Shown: positions 11,361 through 22,239, numbered from the stretch's first letter. The stretch: DNA of 64,000 nt from Rhynchopus sp. YZ270_cl-10 (GCA_964035575.1 OZ037925.1:868001-932000), one strand, 5' to 3'. The notes: generated by a model not told the origin, from the sequence alone. Numbers and translations are program-made.

Positions 11361-11363
11361 TTA

Positions 11364-12539
11364 TTAAAAAAACTTCCTTTTCTTCCATAACCACTCCCCA
11401 CCGCAAAATATGGTTCCCGTAGAGCTAATATGAACATAAAAATATACCCAAAACAACAACCAAAAAAAGAAAATAAAACAATACGTTTCCCCCCTATATA
11501 TTTGTTTTTTTTTTTGCCACTAAAAGGATTCATTTCGAAGCAAAGCAGAGGGTTCGCCACATCCCTTTCCCCGCAAATGAGCAGGCCTTTCCAGGTTTGC
11601 CGGGTGCTTCAATTTGCTTTTTTTTCATTATTTCTATTCTTTCAAAATAAAAAAGGTGAACGGTGAGTAAACAAGGAGGCTTTTATATCATATTTTTCGA
11701 AAATATTGTTGGAAAAAAGCCTGTTTCATTTGCACGGAAAAAAATAGGTGCAAAACAAACCGAACTGAGCGGGGGTTATTGTTTTTAAATTTTTTAGCTA
11801 TGTGTACGAAAGTACTCAAGTTTTTATATTTTTTTCCCCCCCCCCTCCATTTTTTGTGAGTTTCAAAGTTGAAAAAAGAATTATTTTATACTTTCTCTTC
11901 TTTTGGTTTGAAAGTATAATTATGAAACTAAATTTTTTGAAAGTTTTTTGCAGCGGGCCCTTGGACTTCGTGAACATTAAATCAATGCAACGCAATGCAG
12001 GAGGTCACAAGGGGCTTGCACATGGAGAAACCATTGCAAACAATGGAGCGGAAACTCGGCTTTTTCAAAAAAAAAAAAAATACGCACACTATTTTGTGAG
12101 CGGAAAGCCATCAATAGTGTTACGTCGTTCACTCACCCCAACCGTGCTCCGCAACAACATCACCCTATAGGTGTGAGATAGCATGCGGAAGCGTCAACGC
12201 ATCAAGAAGGGTGATGAAACGGCAAAAGGTGACACCTTTTTATATGAGTTTTTTCTTTAAAAGATGCGCTAACGAAAAAGAAGCTCGTCGGTTCAAAAAA
12301 TTTTTTTTCCATTAGGGAAAACAAACTTCTCGTCTGCGTGCGCGTCGGGACGTCCCCCAGAAAAACCCAGGCAGGCAGGCAAAAAAAAGTTTGTTTTAAA
12401 AAAAAGTTTTTTTCAAATTGTTCTTCTTTCATGGAGTGAGAACAGGCTTCGCGCTAACTTTTGGGGGAAAAATCTGAAAAATCGTGTTTTGGGACCAAAA
12501 AAACGCACCTCAGACAGCTGTGTATAAGGGGGTGAAAAC
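11364..12539. other. AT-rich spacer without recognisable features
   Basis: Long A and T runs. The only open frames are low-complexity and have no coding character. I see no gene, RNA or repeat that can be supported. Confidence 0.5.
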
Positions 12540-13045
12540 AGTGTTTTGTGGCATTTCCGAGCCAATCCCGTTCTGTGGTGGGGGAAAAACGGAAACATGG
12601 AAACAATTTTAGTGACTTATTTTTTTACAAAATATGAACCCATACTCGTGAGCAAGGGTCATTTTCAGGACTGAAAACCCAACTTCAGATCAAATTATGG
12701 TGTTTTTGACTGGGAACAGGTAGCGCCGCAGGCGCACGGTACCCAACCTTTTCCTTTTCTTCTTTTCCCCTTTTTTCTGCTTTCTTTTGATTGCACGAGC
12801 CGATTGCTCTCCACGGTGGGGTCACATGTGTGTACAAAAATACACTGAAGTACCCTTACTAGGAACTACGAGATTCCTCTGGTTTTAGTAAGGATACCGC
12901 ATTTCCGAACCAATCCCGGCTTATGGTGGGGGATATACGGAAAAATGGACAAAATTTCAGTGACTCAAATTATCACAAAGTATGAACCCGTACTCAACAA
13001 GGGTCATTTTCAGTCTGAAAACCCAACTTGGCATGAAATTGTAGT
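12540..13045 (+). repeat. Two copies of the CATTTCCG dispersed repeat, with a GCGCCGCAGGCG unit between
   Basis: Copies at about 12540-12700 and 12898-13045 share GGCATTTCCGAGCCAATCCC-like starts, a TGTGGTGGGG core and a stretch with GAACCC.TACTC and GGGTCATTTTCAG. The same family recurs at 23.1-23.6 kb and 58.1-58.6 kb. Between the copies, 12713-12860 holds AGCGCCGCAGGCGCACGGTA, which recurs at 13350-13460 and 58588-58720. Confidence 0.7.
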
Positions 13046-13349
13046 GTTTTACTGGAAACACTAATGTACTGAAGAAAGCTATGGTATTGTAGTGCGGTGG
13101 GGGTTCAGTGACCACAGAGAAGAGTAAAAATGAAAAACCAGGACGGTTATGTCCTCGGAGGGGGTGCCCTCACACAGCGAGGGTGGAGACGGTTCAGCAG
13201 CTCATTATTCTCTGCGGCAGGCTTGCAGGTGTGCCCCATGGTATCCTAATTGATCTTTATCCGTGAGGGAGAAGGGATGTGGAGTCATACTCAAAAGAAA
13301 ATGAACACTGTACATAAATAAGTACATCATGTTTAAAAATAAAGGAGTG

Positions 13350-13460
13350 TAGGGAACAGGTAGCGCCGCAGGCGCACGGTACCCAACTTTTTTCTTTTTT
13401 TCTTTTCCCTTTTCTCTGCCTTCTTTTGATTGCGCGAGCCGATTGCTCTCCATGGGAAAA
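13350..13460 (+). repeat. GCGCCGCAGGCGCACGGTAC repeat, second copy
   Basis: Matches 12713-12820 and 58588-58700: GGAACAGGTAGCGCCGCAGG followed by a polypyrimidine block and a GAGCCGATTGCTCTCCA-like end. Unknown family. Confidence 0.65.
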
Positions 13461-13623
13461 TTTTTTGGGGGGAGACGGGGGTAGCAGGGGGGTCGGTATT
13501 CGCCTTTCCACAGAAAAAACTTTTTTTTTGAAAAAAACTTTTTTTTTGAAAATCTCAAAAAAACCCAGGCACGCAGGACGCGCACGCAGACCGAAAGTTT
13601 GTTTTCCCTTACCACATCACATA

Positions 13624-13676
13624 CATACTGTGGGTGCTATGACGTTATCGATAACGTTAATATCACCCACAGTATG
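13624..13676. repeat. 53-bp interrupted palindrome
   Basis: Arms CATACTGTGGGTG and CACCCACAGTATG (13 bp, perfect) enclose a second perfect palindrome, ACGTTATCGATAACGT, sharing the same centre. No loop is needed. It could be a cruciform or hairpin-forming site, a recognition site or the remnant of a small element. Confidence 0.75.
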
Positions 13677-14272
13677 CACATAGTCCTAAATGATGTGTGT
13701 TTATTCTCCGCAATTTTTTTTCTCCTGATTTGGTGTTAGAGTGAAATCCTGTCAGGGATCTGTCAATATCGTCCCCTCCCCCCCCGGAACCACTGATTTT
13801 CCATTTTTTTCTTTTCTTTTTTTTTTGTGAGAGCCACATACGTTTGTCTTTTAATATCCGTGTTCGCCTCAGGTCTTTTTCTTTGTCTCTCTTTCCCCTA
13901 AAAGATGCCATTGGTCTGCAAGACTTCATCTTTCACTTTTTTTTTTTAAAGGGTGACAGAGTGTGGGTTGTCTGATTACCAAACCTTGAAATATGTGCAC
14001 GTAGCGTGAGGCATATTTCTACCTTTTTTCTTTCTTCCCCCCCTTTTTTATATATATTCCCAGTGCGTGTACTTGGCTCCCCAGCCTCACATCCCCTCCC
14101 ATTCCTTGCATTTGCGTCTGCATTTTTCTCTTTTAGTCAGTTTTTTTTTTAAAAGAATTATTTTGGGGAAAAGGGGAGAGGGGGAGGTGGGTGAGTTGAC
14201 GGCGGGGTGCCTTGGGGATCAGGGCTCCTGCAACGTGCCTGCTTGGACAAATGCACGGTTATTTTGTTGCTC

Positions 14273-14342
14273 CGCGATAAACGAATGTGATCAAGGTGAC
14301 TAAGCACCAGCGAGCTTAGGTTCATCTTATAAACTTTTCTTA
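14273..14342 (+). repeat. CTAAGC hairpin repeat, full copy
   Basis: Reads GATAAACGAATGTGATCAAG, then GTGACTAAGC...GAGCTTAG, then TTCATCTTATAAACTTTTCT. This is the best intergenic copy of the family; it is about 65 bp, the same order as the intronic copy at 6955. Confidence 0.7.
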
Positions 14343-14575
14343 TTTGAGAGAAGATGGTTCGATGGGTCTTTCGCCCCTGTACTACCCAGCTTGGACGAGC
14401 GATTTGCACATCAACACACACACACTGGGGTGACCTGTCGGAATGCTGCGCGGAGACACTGTTGAGAAGGAGCAAGGCATGCGATAAGTGTCTCCTCTTC
14501 CAGAAACGATGTGAGTGCAAGAGAGACATCATCTTCCGAAAAAAAAAAAAAAGATTTTTCTTTGTCTTTGTCTTT

Positions 14576-14746
14576 TTGTCACCTCATGAAATGAAGGAGG
14601 AAATAGAAACGAAAGCATTTTTGAACACACTTTTTGCGGTTCTAGGGACGAACCGCGCCTGCAAACAGGTCGAGGTGTGTGTGCGTTTCACCACAACCTC
14701 TCTCCCATGGGTTTTATTGTGTGATGTGTGTTAAGTTTCTATTTTG
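14576..14746 (+). repeat. Copy 2 of the 175-bp direct repeat
   Basis: Matches 11118-11293 from TGTCACCTCATGAAATGAAG to GTTAAGTTTCTAT with small length differences in A and T runs. Confidence 0.75.
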
Positions 14747-14857
14747 TGTGGGGTGGATAGTCGCGAAGCTCAGGTTCATCTTTGCAAAAAAAAAAAAAAA
14801 ATGAAGTTGGTATAGTGCTGTTTTTCATCCTTCCTTTTCAATAAGAAAAAGAAACTA

Positions 14858-15432
14858 CTGGGTGATTCAGATTGTTGTTATAGTAACCTGGGGGTGTCTC
14901 CGAAAAAAGCGAATTTTATTTTTTAGTAACAAACAGTTTTCCGGTTTTGTTACCTGGCATCTTCTTCCTCCGGATTTTTATATTTTTTATTTTTACAAAT
15001 AACAGTAACAGTTACCTGGACCTTCTTATAAAATGGCGCCGCAGGCGAAAAAAAAATCAGGGTACGGTGTAAAAATCTAGCTTTCACACTACCGAGTCAC
15101 TCAACGAACGCGGAGCAAAAATGAAAAATGGCGCCGCAGGCAAAGGATTTTATGGTGCGATCAGTTACCCAGGGCCCTCCCGTGGTTCAACTACGGTTCT
15201 ACCAGGAACTTTTTTTGACCCTCACCACCATCACCACACGTCAGGCGAGAGGTGATGTTTTTTTTCCAATTTTTATTTTACAGTTTTCCGGGTTTGTTAC
15301 CTGGGCCAGATACATTTTTATTTTAATTTTACAAAATAATTATTTTGTTACCAAATGGTTGTTACCTGGGGAAAATTTTTGGGGGTAAAATAATTATTTA
15401 GTTTTATTTTAACAACTTTATAAATCACCCAG
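14858..15432. mobile_element. TIR element with TA duplication (Tc1/mariner-like MITE)
   Basis: Both ends start CTGGGTGATT, and similarity continues for about 29 bp with roughly six mismatches (GTTGTTA is shared). TA lies outside each end (14856-14857 and 15433-15434), as in Tc1/mariner elements. Inside are four scattered GTTACCTGG words and a nested repeat (15025-15206) that recurs at 58900-59090. No transposase is visible. Confidence 0.65.
15025..15206 (+). repeat. 180-bp repeat with two GGCGCCGCAGGC words (second copy 58900-59090)
   Basis: Two AAATGGCGCCGCAGGC words about 95 bp apart surround a GGTACGGTGTAAAAATCTAG stretch; the unit ends near ACTACGGTTCTACCAGG. The copy at 58900-59090 has the same order and spacing. 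Confidence 0.7.
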
Positions 15433-16065
15433 TATGTTGAAATAGTCCTAATTGTTCTCTTGTTCTGATCGTCACAAAAAAAAAGAGAAGGGTGGGGGAG
15501 GTGAGGGGGAAAATAAAAAGTACCTGCTGGAAAAATAAAAAATAATACCCCCGCCCGCATTCCCCCCCCCCTGCATCATTCCCTGCCTGCCGTTCCCCGT
15601 TTTCTTAACCCTCCCCGCCACCTCTCAACTCCTATGTTTTAAAAACAAAAACAAAAAAAAGCAATATCTACTGCTGAGAGAGGACGTCAGATAATGGAGG
15701 GGGAAAAAAAAAAAAAGAGGATTTTTTTTAAAAAAAGACTACCCAACAACTTTCCTAACACCCACCCACCACACCAGGCATTTTGTTGTCTTTACACAAA
15801 ACAAAACAAAAAAAAAAAAAAAAAGCAAAAATTCAAGAAGTATCCCGAACAGATCCTTCTGGCGTGTCTTTGTGCATATCCCCAAATAATCGACACAACG
15901 TGATTAAGACACTTTCTTGAGAAAAAAGGGGGGCTTTTGTTTTTCTCTCCAGTTGAGCAAGGTGAGGGTGATTTGAGGATACCGCAAAGCAGAGCAAGCC
16001 GAGTTTGCGAAAAAGGGGGGGACCTTGCACACATACACACACCCTTTATTGGGGTCCTACACTAC

Positions 16066-16089
16066 TCTTTTCTTTTCTTTTTTTGCAAG
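16066..16089 (+). promoter_or_regulatory. Polypyrimidine tract plus AG upstream of the PDZ-like gene
   Basis: A CT/T-rich run ends in GCAAG at 16089, about 70 bases before the ATG at 16162. It resembles a splice acceptor for a leader exon. This is an inference from composition only. Confidence 0.35.
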
Positions 16090-16161
16090 GTCCTTCATTT
16101 AGTCCGTCCTGTGCACGGTAGATTCATCTAAGCAGAGGGGGTGGTGCTGTCTCAGACGAAG

Positions 16162-17166
16162 ATGCACACCCTGGCCGTGTTGGATGCGCTCATTAGCAAC
16201 TTGGTATGTACATTTTTTTTTCCTTCCTCCTCCCCTTTTTTTGTCAGATTAGAAGTAAATATAGCCGTTGCTGCCATTCTTTTTTAATCTTTGTTTGAAG
16301 TGAAACAGGCAAAAAATTGCGAAAAAGGGTGGTGTTCTGCTCTCTTTGCTGAACTTTTTCAGTGGCAGTAGATATGTGTAATGAAGTATAAATTGTGGTG
16401 CATGCGTAATGCTGTGATGTAGCTAGCCTCACGATGTTGAAGTAAATGACTTTACTTGTGGTTTTACATGTAATTTTACTTGTGAAAATAGTTTACTTGT
16501 GGCACACGTAAAAACGTAGGCGTACAGCTTAAACACAAGTAAAAAAAATGACATGTAAAACCACAAGTAAAGTAATTTACTTCAACGTCGTGCTCCCCAT
16601 CACAGCCTCCCCCTCCCCTCCCACCCCAATATAGACGCCACCCCTTTCACACCAACTCCATGCTTCCCTCCACTCTACAGCGTACTTTGTCTTCCGTCCC
16701 TGTTGGGTCGGTGCTGTCCCTTCATCACCATGATGTTCTGCACGAGGCTTATATGGGTGCATGCAGCCTGTCGCTGAAGATGCAGCAGCCCCCTGTAGGG
16801 GGGCCAACCTCGCCGCCACCGTCACCGCCACCCCTGCTTCCACCGACGGCATCTGCGTCTGGTGTGCGGACACTTCCTGTTGATATGTCTGCGTTGGGTG
16901 AGACAGTGCTGCTTGTGAAGCGTGCGTCTGAGGGTACCGGATGTATCTGGGGGTCATGTGGTCGTGATGGTGCGGTCGTGCTGGTGGGGATCGCGGCAGG
17001 GTCTCCAGCACACAATGCAGGCCTGCAGCGCTTCATCGGCTGGCAGCTTGCGAGGGTCAACTCAAAGCAGGTCCCACAGCAGGTGCAGAAGGAGTACGCA
17101 GAGCGCCTTACAAGGGCAGCCCTGTTCTTCGTCCAGAAAGATGCAGGGGCAGGTGTCGGGACCTAA
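16162..17166 (+). CDS. Small PDZ-like domain protein
   Basis: Two exons: 16162-16203 (14 codons from ATG) and 16681-17166, joined in phase 0 over a 477-base intron (GTATGT to CTACAG). The product is about 175 residues. A short helical or hydrophobic start is followed by a Pro-rich linker (residues about 53-66). A PDZ-like fold spans about 90-168: TVLLVKRASEG, then GIAAGSPAHNAGLQRF, which is the familiar loop and helix of PDZ domains that bind peptide tails, then INSKQV-like and YAERLTRA helices. The carboxylate-binding GLGF-type loop is not clearly present, so peptide binding is uncertain. No signal or membrane segment is evident. The first exon is short and its ATG could be replaced by an upstream one. 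Confidence 0.6.
16431..16591. mobile_element. Intronic inverted-repeat element (MITE-like)
   Basis: The ends CACGATGTTGAAGTAAAT and the inverse of CACGACGTTGAAGTAAAT lead into about 50 bp of inverted similarity rich in ACTTGTGGTTTTACATGT. The element is about 160 bp and lies wholly within the intron of the PDZ-like gene. No clear target duplication was found. The CACGA end recalls CACTA-type elements only loosely. Confidence 0.7.
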
Positions 17167-17423
17167 TGTGAAAACGAAAAAAGGATATCCATCTTGTCTG
17201 TTTCTGTTATCAAATTCCCTTTTATAATGGAGTCAGGCCAGCTTTATTGGGTGAGATGTGGTGTCCTGTTACTTTGACTTCTCGAAGGCCGTATTGTACT
17301 TTAAAGACCGAGAGCTGCGTTTTTCGTTTTTTTTCTCTCTTTTTAGCACGTTTCACCTACTCTTTCTGCTTTCATGCACGTCACTATCAGAAACAAACAA
17401 TCCACATAAAGTATAAAAAAAAG

Positions 17424-17481
17424 TTTGGGTACATTTAGTGCACCCTATTATACCTTCTATTCAGTAGAATAGTTAGTATAT
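17424..17481 (+). repeat. Copy 2 of the 60-bp direct repeat
   Basis: Near-identical to 8616-8678, beginning GTTTGGGTACATTTAGTGCA. Confidence 0.7.
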
Positions 17482-17704
17482 CATAATATGAAACCATTTT
17501 TAGCACGTTTCACCTACTCTTTCTGCTGTCATCTCCGGGGTTGGCATCGTGCGTGGGTCAGTCAGAGGGGACGCCTGCAGCAAAACCTATTCTTTTATTG
17601 TTCCCACCTTTTAGTAAAAAACTGATTGTCATCTTAAAATTCTTCACAAAACCCTTTTAAAAAAAAGCAGTGTCAGGTCTCCTGTGTATAACTCAAACAA
17701 AAAC

Positions 17705-17835
17705 ATAGTGGAGTTCATCCTCGGGGTGTCTACACTAATACAAACTAAGTTTTCAAAAAAAACAAAATATTTGAAAAGTGGAGCTCATCTTCGGGTGGTA
17801 ACACTAATACAACCAAAAATTTCAAAAAAAGCAAA
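17705..17835 (+). repeat. GTGGAG short repeat, two tandem copies
   Basis: Two copies head to tail (17705-17763 and 17777-17835), each with GTGGAG(T/C)TCATC and TAATACAA and each ending in an A-rich tail. The second is more diverged. Confidence 0.7.
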
Positions 17836-18228
17836 AAAAATGGGGCAACAATATTGGAGTGTACCATTGGTAAGCAATGGTATTTCGATATAGGTGAGTG
17901 ACGACACCTCCCCTTTTTTTTGCCAGTTGTGTGCACGGTTAGGAAAGGCAACTTCCTCTTAGGCCCGCCCGGCTCCATTTTCTTGGAGCTTCCAGGACCG
18001 TACATTGCTCCGTTCTCTAAAAAAGGAATGGTAAAAAAAAAGTTTTCAAAATATTTTCTCACCTTTTTCTCTTGTGCCAACTACCCGCTAACCGAAACTT
18101 CTTTCCCCCTTTTCCCTATCTTTTGCCCCCTTTTGTGCCAGGGTGCAGGTATATGGCGTGATTGTCATTTTTACCTGGCACCCTGTTTTGTGTATTATTA
18201 TGTTTCCCCTTTTCAAAAAATAAAATGT

Positions 18229-18275
18229 CAAGGTGAGCACGAGAGGCTCTGGTTCCATCTCGCAAACTTTTCTTT
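18229..18275 (+). repeat. CTAAGC hairpin repeat, diverged copy
   Basis: GGTGAGCACGAGAGGCTCTG then TTCCATCTCGCAAACTTTTC: the tail is conserved and the stem is damaged. Confidence 0.5.
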
Positions 18276-18304
18276 AAGCCAGACGAAAAAAAGACAACTA
18301 TAGT

Positions 18305-18362
18305 GATAGTGGAGTTCATCTTCGGGTGTCTACACTAAAACAACCAAGTTTTCAAAAAAACA
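18305..18362 (+). repeat. GTGGAG short repeat
   Basis: Copy with GTGGAGTTCATCTTCGGGTG and an A-rich tail. Confidence 0.65.
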
Positions 18363-18606
18363 AAAGAAGGTGCCACGGCCACGAGCTTCCTCATATTTCA
18401 TCTCTCGCCATCACTTAGAGATGAGATGTGCCGTTCTGTAAGTAGTTCCTGGTACGTTGAAGTGGGCCCAGAATCAGAGTACACGGGATTTTTTTTCCCA
18501 GCACTTCCTTACCAACTTTTTTTCCCAGTTTTTCCGCGAGGGCATAAATTTAGAATTTGAGGAAGAAAAACTGGAAAAAAGTGCGAAAAACGACCAAAAA
18601 AAAAGA

Positions 18607-18694
18607 ACGTGTTCATCAGCGGTTACTTAACAGCGTTTTGTATAGTGGAGTTCATCCTCGGGTGTCTACACTAATACAACCAAGTTTTCAAAGA
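18607..18694 (+). repeat. GTGGAG short repeat with extended 5' flank
   Basis: Here the unit is preceded by GTTCATCAGCGGTTACTTAA and CAGCGTTTTGTATA, a flank shared with the copy at 39635-39722, so these two copies derive from one longer parent. Confidence 0.7.
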
Positions 18695-18862
18695 ACGTTA
18701 TTTTAAGACCCATGTTAGTAAATAGACTGACAACACCAACAACAAAAAAAATTCCCAGCGACAACCAAAGAACGCTGAACTGCAGACAAACATGCTGCAG
18801 AACAATTCCCGCCCCCCCACCTGCCCCCCCCCCCCCCCCCCTTTGACGATTAAGTTCATCTG

Positions 18863-18935
18863 ATGGTGTGGCTCCATGGGGGAGTGCACAACGTACGCAT
18901 GACGTGCGAATCACCTCCCCCTTCAGCCACTTCAT
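18863..18935 (+). repeat. GTGTGGCT...CAGCCAC hairpin repeat (second copy 33031-33095)
   Basis: Starts GGTGTGGCTCCATG and ends CCCCTTCAGCCAC; the ends can pair. A similar sequence lies at 33031-33095 upstream of the fifth cyclase-like gene. Confidence 0.5.
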
Positions 18936-19057
18936 CTTACCAACTTTTCTTATTCGCGTTCTTTTTATTTTTTTCACCAACCCTCCGTAAAATTGTCCCC
19001 TTTGGGGGAAAAAGTAGGGGACAATTTCACAGGGGAGGGTCAGTATTTATTCATTTG

Positions 19058-19112
19058 TGATCAAGGTGACTAAGCATGCGAGGCTTCGAGAGGTTCATCT
19101 TAATTTTTTTTC
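19058..19112 (+). repeat. CTAAGC hairpin repeat
   Basis: GTGATCAAGGTGACTAAGCA followed by GCGAGGCTTCGAGAGGTTCA. The 5' part (GTGATCAAGGTGACTAAGCA) equals that of the copy at 14273. Confidence 0.6.
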
Positions 19113-19551
19113 TTCTTTGTTTCCCTTTCCTCATCTATGAAGAGCAGTGGCCATACGTGAGCGTATACGCCCCTCTCATCCTGCCAAACACACACCCTTT
19201 TCAGCATTGATATGCAAAAAAAAAAACCCAATCTTCCCCAATCCCGTTCTCAATTTTTGACTTTTCATTTTAGATGTCTTGGAAAACCATAAATGTCTCA
19301 AAAAAAAATGCACATTTCCCCCCCCCCTTTTCATCTCATCAACACAGAACACAATTTATTCACGGACTGCATGGTGCGGTGATACCCATAACTGCTGTCA
19401 AACCCTAAAAAAAATCACTTAAAACCCCTTACCACACACACTATAGTGGGCTAATACTCCGTTCAGTCGTTTCCCACTCTAAATCTGTTATCAAACCCAC
19501 ACAACTCCCACAGCCCTACACAACACCCCTCTCTTACCCCTTGCTGCTGCA

Positions 19552-20759
19552 ATGGCAAAACCCATGACCCAGGTCAACCCGAATGACGTGAATGCGATTC
19601 TCGAATTCGCCATTGGCCCCACAGACTTCGCAAACAAGCTCACCGCACAGTCCCCTGGGTCGCTTCCGGAGCTGCACAAGATTCTTTTCAACGAGAGACA
19701 CACCTACATTGTCAAGAAGGCCGGCATTGGGGGGAAGGACGACTGGCGATGCTTCGACGCACACACCGGGCGGATGGTCTACAACTCCCACCACCCAGGT
19801 AAGGACCCCTACGGCAAATTGGATCCTCTTGGCATGAAAAACGGCCCTGCCGGGGGCGAATGGGAAAGCGTGTGTGACGTATCCGGACACAACGGCGGGT
19901 TTAAGATCCGCCCGAAGAAGATGTCGATGCACGGCAGACAATACGTCAAAATCCGTGACAAGGCTGTCTTGAGCATTGCAAAGATGAGCAAGATCAAAAC
20001 CATGTCATTAGCAGCATCCTTCCAGGTCTCCACTGAAGCGGATGGAGGCATGGCGATGGGTTCTGGGTCTGGGTCGAAGCAGGGTGATGTGGTGTTGACC
20101 ATCACCTCTGATATGGCGGCCAGAACTATTCAGTTCTACAACGACCGTGACGAGCTTGTTGCCATCGCGCAAAAATCGAACAAAACGATGATCATGAACT
20201 GTGCCCTCGGGGTCGGGTCGGAAATGCAAATGGAAATCGCGGCCGGTGTAGATGCCTCGCTCATCCTTGCCTCCTTCCTTGCGTTGCAGCAGTGTGGTGA
20301 GCATGTACTCAAAGATGCCTTCGGTAACTTCGTCTCCGACCCTCTCAAGGATGAAGCAGTTGATCAGGTTACCGATGTCGTTCCAGGCAGTGGAGAAGCG
20401 GTATGCAAGAGGGAGAGGGAAAATGCATTATCACAGACAGCGCCCCTTTAAGGTGGCTAAGCACATAGAGGCTTAGGATCATCTTATAAATTCTCTTTTT
20501 TTGTGCAATTCCACAACAATGCGATAAACGATTTTGATCAAATGTGACTAAGCACAGAGAGGTTTGCATTGGGGGAAGCTTTTCGCTCCATAAAAGAACC
20601 CCATTTACCACAATCGGATGACCCAAAAAAAAAAAAAAAGCACTGATTTTTAAAACACCACCAAATCATACACAGCTCCAGCAGTATCAGCAGTTGCAGC
20701 AGGGTGCAGTGCACGGTGCCTCCAAACTGCATAAGATTAGCGCAATGTTGAAGCAGTAA
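19552..20759 (+). CDS. Tubby C-terminal-like / LURP-one-related protein
   Basis: Exon 1 is 19552-20400 and exon 2 is 20676-20759, joined in phase 0 over a 275-base intron (GTATGC to ATACACAG). The product is 310 residues. The start ATG follows a CT-rich leader. The body resembles the LURP-one/Tubby-like/scramblase beta-barrel: KILFNERHTYIVKKAG and WRCFDAHTGRMVY strands, a series of strands with IRDKAVLSI, and a closing hydrophobic helix GVDASLILASFLALQQ, which is the buried helix typical of this fold. Such proteins bind membranes or phosphoinositides, but the role here is unknown. The Gln-rich tail (LQQYQQLQQG) is encoded by exon 2. No signal peptide. If the intron were retained the protein would end about 16 residues after the donor with a less natural tail. 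Confidence 0.65.
20401..20675 (+). other. Intron of the LURP-one-like gene with two CTAAGC hairpin repeats
   Basis: The CA-rich 3' end before ACACAG resembles introns 2-4 of the RND gene. Copies of the dispersed hairpin repeat lie at about 20449-20500 (GGCTAAGCACATAGAGGCTT) and 20520-20575 (GATAAACGATTTTGATCAAA, then GACTAAGCACAGAGAGG). Confidence 0.65.
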
Positions 20760-21296
20760 AAAAAAAGCTACCTTTTTGTGGCCCAGAAACCCCGCTGTTG
20801 TACTACAAAAAAAAAGGTTAAAAAAATGAGGACAAAAAAAAAAAAAAAAAAACACTTTATTTTGGGGTGAGTCATCTTTTCTCTATTTTTTCCACGTTCG
20901 TGTATTGATTTTTTCCACTATGTGTGTTTACAGTTTTGTTTTATCTCATAGCTCCTATGCGATGGCACCTCGTGTTGAGGTGATTCAAGTGATGTACGAT
21001 AAAAGTGGGCACAATGGCAAACGCCAGCCCCTAACCCCCTTCTCACGAACCAATTCTGATTTAATGAACCCGAAAAAAAATAAATCAGTATTGTTTTGTG
21101 AGTAGGGAAATCCCCCACCGCCCCCCCCCCCCCCCCCCAGCCAGTTTTCAATTCTTGTGTTCGAAACAAGCAAAATAATTTCCCCCTTTTTTTTTTCTTG
21201 AGTTTTCTGCAATAGCGAAATCCATAAAGTTTAGTTATTTGTATGGGGTGTTGGTGCGCTACACACAGGTTATTCAAAAAGGGTGATATTTTTTTT

Positions 21297-21432
21297 TGGT
21301 GTGATTCGGGGGGGTACGGACAACCCACGGAAGAACCACAGGGGAACCACGGAGAACTGTTTCGGGCTATATTAATATTTTGCGGAGCACCTTCGGGAGA
21401 ACCACGGAGAATCCGTTTGGGTGATCACACCA
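21297..21432. mobile_element. 136-bp MITE, copy 1
   Basis: Ends TGGTGTGAT and ATCACACCA are perfect 9-bp inverted repeats. Inside are repeated GAACCACGGAGAA words. A second element of exactly the same length and layout lies at 42652-42787. T runs flank both ends, so a target duplication cannot be judged. Confidence 0.75.
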
Positions 21433-22239
21433 TTTTTGTTTTCTATTTTTTTTGTCTTCAGCTCGATTTATTTCCCTCCCCCGTCTCCCCCTGATGCCTC
21501 ATAACGACACAATAGTTTTTAAAAGGAATGGGCTCTTTCTCTCTCTCTCTCCCCCCCCTTGGGGGGTGGGGGAGTGGGGTAATCTTGCCAAAATATTTCC
21601 ACAAAAGACACCCTAAAAAAAGGTTAGGAGGGACCTGAGTTCTAACCCAAAAAGTGCTTTTTTTTTTCTCTTTTTTTTTTTTTATACACAGTTTCCTGCG
21701 AATTCATTGTGTCGTTCTTTTATATATTTTTTTTTGTGTATGTGGTGTGTTCTTGCCAATTCTAGTTCAGTTTCACCGCCATTTGTATCTTAATGTTGCG
21801 TCTTTTAAGTACAATGCCTCCAGTGACGTTGCGTGCACAACGCCTATATCAGGGGGAGGTCATTGGTCGATGCAAGAAAAGGAAAGAGTGTTTTAGTGGA
21901 CTGTCGGCACAACGAATGGATTCTCAAAAAAAAAAGTAGGGGCCAAATTGGCAGTCTAAACGTCATGGTATCGGTCGCGAATTAAGCGAGTTGTGCCTTG
22001 TGGGGAAGGGGGTATGGGTGTCAAGGAACACCACAGTAAGAAAAGAACCAGACAAGCTTGAAAAACGAATCGCGGTTTCGCTACCCTGCGATATTAATGG
22101 CTACCATTTTTTTTTTTTTTTTTGGCCAGCATTTGAGTACAGACTCCAAGGTATCTCACCAAAAGGTGGGTGCTACGGTGATTGCAGGGCTATTTCTAAA
22201 TATGGGGTCCGGGGGGTCCAAAATCCAACCCGGGCAGCG

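Larger units (their letters stand above)
17167..19551. other. Spacer with several short dispersed repeats, no gene
   Basis: Between the PDZ-like and LURP-one-like genes I find no coding region. The repeats in it are listed separately: 17424-17481, 17705-17835, 18229-18275, 18305-18362, 18607-18694, 18863-18935 and 19058-19112. The rest is homopolymer-rich. Confidence 0.55.

Noticed and set aside
20960-21105. Small ORF MAPRVEVIQVMYDKSGHNGK
   Set aside because: Only about 48 codons from ATG, ends in a Lys/Asn run, no family match and no splice partner.
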